DNA of 39,316 nt from Bacteroidaceae bacterium. Lineage in GTDB: Bacteria; Bacteroidota; Bacteroidia; Bacteroidales; Bacteroidaceae. The DNA lies in NCBI GenBank assembly GCA_017429525.1, contig JAFROT010000006.1:1-39316 (forward strand), read 5' to 3'. Within the stretch, counting starts at the first letter, position 1; every line of letters starts with the position of its first letter. Positions 31,161 to 39,316 of this stretch are shown one piece after another. The translations under genes and the position numbers were made by a program. Below the pieces are notes generated by a model. The model did not search any database. It had not been told where the DNA came from and saw nothing but the letters and a program-made list of their open reading frames with translations.

Positions 31161-31766
31161 ATGAAAGTACTCTTGATTAACGGAAGTCCACGCGAGAATG
31201 GCAATACCTCTCGCGCGCTGAAAGAAGTGGCCCGCTCCTTGAACGAAGAAGGCGTGGAAACTCAAATCGTCAATATCGGCAAGAAGCCCGTTCCCGGCTG
31301 CATAGCCTGCGGATGGTGTGGGCGTGAAGGGCGTTGCACCTTCCACGATGATCCTTACCACCAAGTGATGCGCGCCGTGAAAGATGGCATCGACGGGCTC
31401 GTCATCGGTTCTCCCGTCTACTACGGCGGCCCTAACGGTTCGCTCTGCGCGCTGCTCGACCGTGTGTTCTATTCGTTCGGGAACCAGCTGCAGTTCAAGC
31501 CCGGAGCTAGCGTGGTCGTGTGTCGCCGAGGTGGCGCTTCGGCAGCCTTCGACCGACTGAACAAGTATTTCACCATCCTCAATATGCCCGTCGTGAGTTC
31601 GCAGTACTGGAATATGGTCTACGGCCAGACACCAGGACAGGTGGAACAGGACGAAGAGGGCATGCAGACCATGCGCACCCTCGGCCGAAACATGGCTTGG
31701 ATGATCAAGAAACTAGACAACCATCCTACGCCCGAGCCCCACGTGTGGACCAACTTCGTACGTTAG
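31161..31766 (+). CDS. NADPH-dependent FMN reductase-like flavoprotein
   Basis: A 201-aa flavodoxin-fold protein. The phosphate loop is INGSPRENGNTSRAL at the N-terminus. GCIACGWCGREGRC (about 46-59) supplies four clustered cysteines (C-x2-C-x2-C-x5-C spacing), as in iron-sulfur flavoproteins that carry a 4Fe-4S cluster. IGSPVYYGGPNGSLCALLDRV is the usual second flavin-contact segment. It follows the AraC gene by 73 bp on the same strand and fits the redox theme of the divergent operon. Substrate unknown. Confidence 0.88.
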   Translation: MKVLLINGSPRENGNTSRALKEVARSLNEEGVETQIVNIGKKPVPGCIACGWCGREGRCTFHDDPYHQVMRAVKDGIDGLVIGSPVYYGGPNGSLCALLDRVFYSFGNQLQFKPGASVVVCRRGGASAAFDRLNKYFTILNMPVVSSQYWNMVYGQTPGQVEQDEEGMQTMRTLGRNMAWMIKKLDNHPTPEPHVWTNFVR

Positions 31767-31882
31767 GCTTACTCCCGAACAGGAACAGAACATGTTGTGC
31801 ATATTCAGCCGCAGTTGTCTTTCCTTCCTTTTCTCTTTTATCCATCAACACCTATTTATAAAATAGTCTCAAAAAAGACCTC

Positions 31883-33949
<2,067 letters not shown>

Positions 33950-33986
33950 GTAAGCCTGCACGCCCGGGTTGTTCTGTTATATATAC

Positions 33987-34038
33987 AGAGACGCGGAGAC
34001 ACAGAGAAAAACATATACCTCTATGTCTCCGCGTCTCT
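33987..34038. terminator. Bidirectional terminator between esterase and GH43 genes
   Basis: Two 20-base arms (33987-34006 and 34019-34038, core GACGCGGAGAC / GTCTCCGCGTC) pair with one mismatch around a 12-base loop. It sits in the middle of the 126-bp convergent gap and has T-rich sequence on the plus side and a TATATAACAG-type tail on the other, so it can end both transcripts. Confidence 0.85.
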
Positions 34039-34075
34039 TTGTCTTAGATTATCTCGATGGATTACAGACGCCCAA

Positions 34076-35527
34076 TTACATCCCTTTCAGGTTCCACTTC
34101 GAGTTGTCACTCTGAAAATCGTATTCGGCCAGTGTGGGCGTGGAGTCGGCTGCGGAGTAAAGGACATAGCGGGTGTTCAGTTCCTGCCGCCCGGGGATGC
34201 GCTTAGGCATGAGCCGGAACGTGCCGTCGGTCAACTGTTCCACGCGCCAGAGCTGTTCGTCACGGCCCGTGAACGAAGGCGTCGTCGTGAGCTCGAGATC
34301 TGCTGTGGCAGTGAGGGCACGGTCGGTGCCGGCTATGACAATCTTGAAATAGGGATTACTGAGATAACCGCCCGTCTCGTCCATCGGAGTCAGCGTCCAC
34401 AACTGATGCGGACGGAACATGTAATCGCCGCAACGAACGGCTATTTCGCCTTTCGGCCAAGTGTCCACGACATCCGCGAGACTTTGGTTAGGGATAGCCT
34501 TCAACGGCTTGCTCAGATCCATGTTCCAGAAGCGCTCTCGCTCCTGCTGAATACGAACGAAGTCTACAGCGAGTTCGAGCGCGTAGCCCCTCCGCTCTGA
34601 AGCTATCTGGAACGTGCCACCGCGGAAGCGCTCGCCCGCCACGGGCCAACCATTTCTCCAGAGGAGCGGACGTATAGCGAGGACGGATCGTCCACTGCGG
34701 TCGAAGTCGGCCTCGAAATGGCATGACATCACCTCCACGCCCTCGTCTATGATGGTTCGTCCGAAGTGCCCGGGTCCACACATACGGTCGCCGGCTGCAA
34801 TGACCATACGCCCACCGCCATGCAGCATATCGCGTCCGACATTGTCGACGTAAGGCCCTTCAACCGATCGCGAACGTCCCACGACAATATTGTAGGTCGA
34901 GTTGACACCGTCGCAACAGGTGCCGTGAGTGCCGAGCAGGTAGTACCAACCGTCGCGATAGATAAGGTCGGTGGCTTCGCAGTCGATGGCAATATCTTTT
35001 TCCACATTTCCGCGCTTTCGCTCGCCCGTCATGGGGTCAAGTTCGATAAGGCGTATAGAACCGAAGTATGTGCCATAACTCGCCCACAGACGACCCGTAG
35101 TGGGGTCCAAAAGCAGGCCCGGGTCTATGGCATCTTGGTCTTCGAGGCCATCGCTGGAGCAGACCTCTACGGGCTCTGTGAAATGGAAGTTGGGCGAGTG
35201 TGGGTCGAGCGAACGGTTCCACATCGTCAGTATGCGTCCGTTATGACCTCCGCCGAGACCTCCGCCCGTGGCCCCATATATAAATAGGTAGCGGTCGCCA
35301 ATCTTCAGCACGTCAGGAGCCGCGCCACCGCCTGGGCGCTCTGCCCCGCCATGCCACACCCAGCCGTCGTCGCTGATGAGTCCACCGCCACCTGTCCCGA
35401 AGGTATAGTATTTGCCGTCACATTCTGCCAGGGTCGAAGGGTCATGGATATAAGGCTGGCCGATTTGTGCCTCGACCGAGAGGGCTGATAAGCATAGTGC
35501 CGCGAAGATGTATCTTGGAGTATTCAT
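34076..35527 (-). CDS. GH43 arabinanase-like enzyme with C-terminal lectin-like domain
   Basis: A 483-aa exported protein (signal peptide ending VEAQ). The GH43 propeller (about 22-325) carries D29 in YIHDPSTL, the acid pair in EDQDAIDPGLLLD, and Glu in IDCEATDLIYRDGWYYLL, which fits endo- or exo-arabinanases. A C-terminal beta-trefoil-like region (about 365-480) has repeated QLW motifs (HQLWTLTPMD, EQLWRVEQLTDG) resembling ricin-B lectins and probably binds sugar. It is 14 bp downstream of the GH43-CBM6 gene and co-transcribed with it. Confidence 0.88.
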   Translation of the reverse strand: MNTPRYIFAALCLSALSVEAQIGQPYIHDPSTLAECDGKYYTFGTGGGGLISDDGWVWHGGAERPGGGAAPDVLKIGDRYLFIYGATGGGLGGGHNGRILTMWNRSLDPHSPNFHFTEPVEVCSSDGLEDQDAIDPGLLLDPTTGRLWASYGTYFGSIRLIELDPMTGERKRGNVEKDIAIDCEATDLIYRDGWYYLLGTHGTCCDGVNSTYNIVVGRSRSVEGPYVDNVGRDMLHGGGRMVIAAGDRMCGPGHFGRTIIDEGVEVMSCHFEADFDRSGRSVLAIRPLLWRNGWPVAGERFRGGTFQIASERRGYALELAVDFVRIQQERERFWNMDLSKPLKAIPNQSLADVVDTWPKGEIAVRCGDYMFRPHQLWTLTPMDETGGYLSNPYFKIVIAGTDRALTATADLELTTTPSFTGRDEQLWRVEQLTDGTFRLMPKRIPGRQELNTRYVLYSAADSTPTLAEYDFQSDNSKWNLKGM

Positions 35528-35541
35528 GTGTCTTTGGTTTT

Positions 35542-37509
35542 TTAACGTACTATGGTATAGTTCTTTATGGCAATCCCACGCTCGTCAATGAAGCGAGCGC
35601 AGAAATCGCTCAGCCCGGGGCCATTGACGAGAGCAAAGCGCAGGGTGTTGCGCCCCTTGTGGAGCGTCAAGCGCGGCGAGACACCGTCGTCCTCAACCAT
35701 GCGCCGGTCGCCCGAGAGCAACAGTACTTCTTCATCATTGAGCCACCACATGCTGGCACCATTCGAGCCGGCCGCCAGTCGCACGCCTTCGATGTCCTCA
35801 GCACACTCGATTACTGTTGTGCCGCAGAAGAGGTTGCCATAAGTCTGCTTACCCCATTTCTCAGCAAAGTGAAAGAGCCGAAAGTTGTAGTCGCCACTGT
35901 CGAGGATGTACCACTTGCGCTTGCCGTTTCTTTGCAACTGCTGTGCCTCGGCAAACTTGTCGCGCAGCCAGCTGTCGGTGAACACGATGTTGCTACGAAT
36001 GTCCTGCGGCAGGGGTTCCATCAGTTTCCAACGACGTATGAAGCCTCGCTCATCGGGCTTTACAGCAGGAGCCTTGGCGTCAACCGGGGTGAAGTACAGG
36101 GGTTTGTTCTTGAACTGCAGCCAGTCGATGTCCACGGCATCGCCTTCGCAGGTCACGACAAGAGTGCTGCAGCCTTTTGGCACAGCGCTCAGCGGCAGCG
36201 CCAGCGTGAGCCATTGTCCGCGTTGGTCTCGGCGGAAAGTGCCCTGCTGACTCTCTACGATGATAGGCACCTCGGCCATGATTCTGCCTTTAGCTGAAGC
36301 CTCGCGAATACTAAGTTGCGTGTTGGCGTTGGCTCGTAGGTGGGCAACGACATAAGCATCTGCGCCCAGACAGCTGAAGTCAACGTCACCATAGCTCACC
36401 CACGCTCCCTTGACAGGCAGGCTGACATACCAGCCGCGGAAGGGCTGCAGGCTGTCGACGAAAGCTATCGAGGCGCCTTCGCTCAGGGCACTGTAGCGAT
36501 CGACTTCGATGCGCGAAGCGGCTGCCGTGATGCCCACGCCGCGATGCGTAGGTTTGACCTCCTGAATGGTGCCGTCGGGATTGAAGCTGATGCGTTCGAT
36601 GCGAGCTGAGCGGCGCTTGTCCATCTGCGGGGAATAATCGTTGTGGTGGTAGAAGATGTACCATTGGCCCTTGAACTCCACTATGCTGTGGTGGTTGGTC
36701 CAGCAGCGGTTGGCGTGCTCGGCCATGATGATGCCTTTGAAGTCCCAAGGACCGAGGGGCGAGCGGGCCATGGCATAGGCCAGCGTCTCAGTGCCATTCT
36801 CCTGCCGCACCCATGGGAAGGTGAGGTAGTACCAGCCATCACGTTTGAACGCAAAGGGCCCTTCCTTGAAACCTTCGGGCAAGCCTTCCATCTGCCTACC
36901 GCCCACCTGCATGCTGCCGCCTTGAGGCGTGGTGACGGTCTGCAGTTCGTCGGCAAGTTCTGTCATATTGTCCTTCAGGCGCGCACCGCGGATGCCCATG
37001 CCGCTCCAGTAGAGGTAGGCCGTGCCATCGTCATCTAGAAGCACGCAAGGGTCGATGCCCGAAACGCCACGAATAGGTTCGGTCTCCAGACGGAATGGCC
37101 CCGTCGGCGCATCGCTGACAGCTACGCCGATGGCGAAGCCACGACCGCTGCGGGGTGCGTTGGGGAAATAGAAATAGTAGCGACCGTTCTTCTCCACGCA
37201 GTCGGGCGCCCACATCGAGTAGGCATCTGCCTTACCCCACGGCACCTGCTCCTGCGAGACGATGACGCCGTGGTCGGTCCAGTCCGTCAGGTTGTCCGAC
37301 GAAAACACATGGTAGTCGGCCATGCAGAACCAGTCCTGGCGCTGCCCTTCGGGAGCGGGAATGTCGTGCGACGGATAGACATAGACCCTGTTGTTGAACA
37401 CTCGTGCCGTAGGGTCGGCCGCAAACTGATCGCGGATGATAGGGTTCTGTGCCTGACCAGTTATTGCCAAGCACAGCATCAATGATAAAGAACAGAACTT
37501 CATTTTCAT
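35542..37509 (-). CDS. GH43 xylosidase/arabinofuranosidase with CBM6 and extra C-terminal domain
   Basis: A 655-aa exported protein. A signal peptide (ending GQAQ) precedes a GH43 domain (about 22-325) with D32 (AADPTARV), D153 (GIDPCVLLDDDG) and E216 (FKEGPFAF). A CBM6-like sandwich (about 330-465: RIEVDRYSALSEG and DIDWLQF) and a C-terminal beta-rich region of about 175 aa of unclear family (starting FIRRWKLMEPLPQ) follow. The latter may be a second carbohydrate-binding or structural module. Start: ATG at 37509, 5 bases after a -7 box; ATG at 37503 is the alternative. First gene of a two-gene operon acting on arabinoxylan together with the esterase. Confidence 0.9.
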   Translation of the reverse strand: MKMKFCSLSLMLCLAITGQAQNPIIRDQFAADPTARVFNNRVYVYPSHDIPAPEGQRQDWFCMADYHVFSSDNLTDWTDHGVIVSQEQVPWGKADAYSMWAPDCVEKNGRYYFYFPNAPRSGRGFAIGVAVSDAPTGPFRLETEPIRGVSGIDPCVLLDDDGTAYLYWSGMGIRGARLKDNMTELADELQTVTTPQGGSMQVGGRQMEGLPEGFKEGPFAFKRDGWYYLTFPWVRQENGTETLAYAMARSPLGPWDFKGIIMAEHANRCWTNHHSIVEFKGQWYIFYHHNDYSPQMDKRRSARIERISFNPDGTIQEVKPTHRGVGITAAASRIEVDRYSALSEGASIAFVDSLQPFRGWYVSLPVKGAWVSYGDVDFSCLGADAYVVAHLRANANTQLSIREASAKGRIMAEVPIIVESQQGTFRRDQRGQWLTLALPLSAVPKGCSTLVVTCEGDAVDIDWLQFKNKPLYFTPVDAKAPAVKPDERGFIRRWKLMEPLPQDIRSNIVFTDSWLRDKFAEAQQLQRNGKRKWYILDSGDYNFRLFHFAEKWGKQTYGNLFCGTTVIECAEDIEGVRLAAGSNGASMWWLNDEEVLLLSGDRRMVEDDGVSPRLTLHKGRNTLRFALVNGPGLSDFCARFIDERGIAIKNYTIVR

Positions 37510-37514
37510 GGCGA

Positions 37515-37522
37515 CAAAGGTA
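37515..37522 (-). promoter_or_regulatory. -7 box of the GH43 operon (near-leaderless)
   Basis: The minus strand reads TACCTTTG, ending 5 bases before the ATG at 37509. Transcription should begin at or beside the start codon. Confidence 0.68.
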
Positions 37523-37551
37523 CGACAAGAAAACGCAGTTCTGTTCCTACA

Positions 37552-37579
37552 ATGTTTCAAAAAGTTTTAGAGATGTTTC
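37552..37579. promoter_or_regulatory. Candidate operator: ATGTTTC direct repeat, 21-bp period
   Basis: ATGTTTC at 37552-37558 and 37573-37579 start exactly 21 bp apart, about 30 bp upstream of the GH43 -7 box. This geometry is the same as at the AraC-adjacent repeat at 30099. AraC-type or hybrid two-component regulators of polysaccharide genes use such sites. Confidence 0.5.
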
Positions 37580-37661
37580 TGATGCCCTATCATGAATCCA
37601 TTGAGAGCGGAACGCGGAAGAAGAAGGGAGCTACTAACGCCTCTTGAAAGCTCAAGCTGTC

Positions 37662-38255
37662 TCACTTCTTCCAAGCACCAACGACCTCTCCGATATACAT
37701 CGAATGGATGCCTGCGGGGAAGTTACTGTACATGCGCCGCGGCACTTCGTCCTTGAAACGGCTGGGGTCGAACGGGGCGGCGTACATGGTCCTACATTCA
37801 ATGACCATTGTGGCCTCGGTATAATAGGGCGTCCCGTTCTCGGTGAAAGCGGTATGCAAGCCCAATGCTTTCGCCTTGTCGCCGTCGCGTCCGCTGTGGC
37901 GACCCATGTAGGTCAGCACCCTGCTGTCCTTGACATCGAATGCCATCACGCTGAAGTAGGCTGCGCTGTCCATGAACTTCTTCGTATGACGTTTCTCGGC
38001 GACATAGACTGTCAGCGCCGGACGTCCCCATAGGGTGCCGATGCCACCCCACCCAATGGTCATCGCGTTGTGCTGTTCCTTGTTGCCGGCAGCCAGCAGT
38101 TCTGCGTCGTTGAACCATTGGAAACCATTCTCGGCAAAGTCTGTCTTAACATCAAATTTCTTGAATCCATTCTCTTCCTGAGCCGAGAGGTTGACAGACG
38201 CAGCCGCCGTCAGGATAAGCGCTACAAGAGCGCTACAAAATCTTTTCGTATTCAT
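37662..38255 (-). CDS. Exported flavin-reductase-like protein
   Basis: A 197-aa protein with the flavin reductase (DIM6/NTAB) split-barrel pattern: NAMTIGWGGIGTLWGRPALTVYVAEKRHTKKFMDSAAYFSVMAFD, where NxMTxGW and the RxT segment contact FMN. Unusually it starts with a clear Sec signal peptide (MNTKRFCSALVALILTAAA, cleavage near LSA-Q), implying a periplasmic flavoprotein or a lost cytoplasmic role. It has its own promoter and shares the intergenic region with the GNAT gene. Function unknown. Confidence 0.85.
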   Translation of the reverse strand: MNTKRFCSALVALILTAAASVNLSAQEENGFKKFDVKTDFAENGFQWFNDAELLAAGNKEQHNAMTIGWGGIGTLWGRPALTVYVAEKRHTKKFMDSAAYFSVMAFDVKDSRVLTYMGRHSGRDGDKAKALGLHTAFTENGTPYYTEATMVIECRTMYAAPFDPSRFKDEVPRRMYSNFPAGIHSMYIGEVVGAWKK

Positions 38256-38306
38256 ACTTTCGCTGGTTGATTATTCGTTTGATTGCCGTATTTTATTGCT
38301 ATTTTG

Positions 38307-38366
38307 TTTGCAAAAGTACAAATAATCCGAGAATAATCACTATTTTTGCAAAGAAAAGTTTGCAAA
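38307..38366. promoter_or_regulatory. Overlapping divergent promoters with TTTGCAAA palindromes
   Basis: The minus -7 box (TACTTTTG, 38311-38318) and plus -7 box (TATTTTTG, 38341-38348) are part of a 12-bp inverted repeat, TTTGCAAAAGTA / TATTTTTGCAAA, with one mismatch. TTTGCAAA occurs at 38307, 38345 and 38359. The two promoters are only 22 bp apart and would compete. Confidence 0.6.
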
Positions 38367-38387
38367 CGGAAATTGAACAATCGTTAT

Positions 38388-38951
38388 ATGATACACATCA
38401 GCACGGCCCTTCGGGAGCAGGCCGACGACATCGCACAGCTCATCATGACGGCTATGACCGACGAGTGCTGCCTGCATTTCTGCGGCGAAGGGCATGGGTT
38501 GGCCGACTTTCGGCGAATGATGAGCGAGTTAGTCGCCCGCGAGGACTCACAGTATAGCTATAGGAACACGCTCGTTGCTATGGCAGGCGAGCGGTTGGTG
38601 GGCATTGCCGTCAGCTACGACGGGGGTAGGTTGCATGAGTTGCGCCAAGCGTTCGTCACAGCCGCACGCGAACATCTGGGTAAGGATCATTCAGGCATGG
38701 CCGACGAGACGCAGGCCGGAGAACTGTATCTCGATTCCCTTGCGGTTATCCCGGAATATCGGCGGCAGGGCATTGCGCAGCGCCTCATCAGCGCCACCAA
38801 GGAGAAAGCTACGGCCATGGGATTGCCCTGTTTAGGACTATTGGTGGATAAAGGCAATCCACCAGGCGAGGCGCTCTATGCGGCCACGGGCTTCCGCTAT
38901 GCCGGCGACTGCCGCTGGGGAGGGCATGAGATGAGGCATCTGGTCCTGTAG
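38388..38951 (+). CDS. GNAT family N-acetyltransferase
   Basis: A 187-aa acetyltransferase. The acetyl-CoA loop is YLDSLAVIPEYRRQGIAQRLISATKEKA (the RxxGxA signature), and LLVDKGNPPGEALYAATGFRYAGD forms the C-terminal beta-alpha unit, where N and Y are typical GNAT catalytic or cofactor-contact residues. The substrate cannot be told. Start: ATG at 38388, following an AT-rich 40-bp leader after a -7 box; it is divergent from the flavin-reductase-like gene. Confidence 0.88.
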   Translation: MIHISTALREQADDIAQLIMTAMTDECCLHFCGEGHGLADFRRMMSELVAREDSQYSYRNTLVAMAGERLVGIAVSYDGGRLHELRQAFVTAAREHLGKDHSGMADETQAGELYLDSLAVIPEYRRQGIAQRLISATKEKATAMGLPCLGLLVDKGNPPGEALYAATGFRYAGDCRWGGHEMRHLVL

Positions 38952-39012
38952 CCGCCATCGTTGTCCCCCTCCCTCGAAGTAACCGACCAAAATTAAACAA
39001 CAATATCCTTTG

Positions 39013-39076
39013 TTTTTCTGACACTGAAACTAAATGCAGAGGACTTTTTCTGACACTGAAAGTAAATACGGAGGAC
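39013..39076. repeat. 32-bp tandem duplication
   Basis: Two adjacent 32-base units (39013-39044, 39045-39076) share tttttctgacactgaaa and end in gaggac-like sequence, with four mismatches. It lies after the GNAT gene in a 365-bp stretch where no gene could be supported. Confidence 0.88.
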
Positions 39077-39171
39077 TCGGCGCTTGCGACGCTTGACCCT
39101 TCAAGAAATGCGTAGTAAATTTCAGCCAAGAGATATTCATATATAATTTACTGATTGAAGTTTCGGAAGCT

Positions 39172-39311
39172 CAAACCCCGTAGGGGTGTCGGAATTTAGG
39201 CAGGGGTGAACAATGGACAATTGGAAATGGACAATGGACAATGGAAAAGCCCCAGAGGGGCGAAGGAATTTAGGCAGGGGTGAAGTCCGTAGGACGGAAC
39301 CCCTGCTTTTA
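39172..39311. repeat. REP-like repeat cluster with palindromes
   Basis: The 20-mer GGAATTTAGGCAGGGGTGAA occurs at 39191-39210 and 39265-39284. Small palindromes precede each copy: CCCCGTAGGGG before the first and GCCCCAGAGGGGC before the second. After the second copy, GCAGGGGT (39274-39281) and ACCCCTGC (39299-39306) pair around an inner GTCC/GGAC and are followed by TTTT. Between the copies are five 7-bp units (ACAATGG type, 39210-39244). The element may continue past the window. Confidence 0.8.
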
Positions 39312-39316
39312 TCGGC

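Noticed and set aside
38952-39316. Protein gene in the right-hand tail
   Set aside because: The only open frames run across the 32-bp duplication and palindromic repeats, with no recognisable domain.

Overview
The window reads as chromosomal DNA of a Bacteroidales bacterium, most likely a Prevotellaceae-like gut or rumen species; genus and species cannot be fixed from sequence alone. The evidence is the Bacteroidetes -7 promoter box (TAnnTTTG) in front of many genes, the absence of clear Shine-Dalgarno sites, SPII lipoproteins, a dockerin-tailed secreted protein, and several GH43/CE1/CE6 xylan and arabinan enzymes. The DNA is GC-rich. No tRNA, rRNA, CRISPR array, transposase or phage gene was seen. 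There are 30 protein-coding genes, one of them a 57-codon gene.

Layout. (1) 1-14575, plus strand: metH behind a 7-bp repeat array, a DUF4375 protein, a secreted HExxH protein with dockerin, an M16 peptidase lipoprotein with a tricorn-like S41 protease, a ThiE/TenI-like protein, prs, and a small secreted coiled-coil protein. (2) 14881-21537, minus strand, one long run: nitroreductase, DUF2520 protein, kdsC, maf, a lipoprotein, an M64 peptidase fused to a GH43 domain, and a GH43 enzyme. (3) 21708-26771, plus strand: Pif1-like helicase with HRDC domain, a sugar-phosphate nucleotidyltransferase, and guaA. (4) 27094-31766: a minus-strand redox/metal operon (bacterioferritin-like protein, FMN split-barrel protein, small winged-helix protein, metallo-beta-lactamase-rubredoxin fusion, ZIP transporter) facing a plus-strand AraC regulator and an NADPH-dependent FMN reductase-like flavoprotein. 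(5) 31979-38255: a hemicellulose locus with a CE6-CE1 double esterase convergent to two GH43 enzymes, then an exported flavin-reductase-like protein. (6) 38388 to the end: a GNAT acetyltransferase and a repeat-rich tail.

How the parts may work together. The xylan/arabinan genes look co-regulated: the GH43-CBM6 gene and the double esterase both carry an ATGTTYCAAAA-like motif next to their promoters. The five-gene redox/metal operon and its divergent AraC gene share an 81-bp control region holding an 11-bp direct repeat spaced 21 bp, the usual geometry of AraC-family operators. This operon is the best candidate for an undescribed system. Its ferritin-like protein appears to have lost most ferroxidase ligands while keeping the heme-ligand Met, and its metallo-beta-lactamase carries a rubredoxin without the flavodoxin of flavodiiron proteins.

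The non-coding DNA is unusually structured. It has 7- or 8-bp short tandem repeats at six or more places (two feed directly into near-leaderless promoters, one lies inside guaA), two 22-bp-period arrays in convergent intergenic gaps, a palindromic repeat read in the same frame in two genes, and twin hairpins before prs and guaA.
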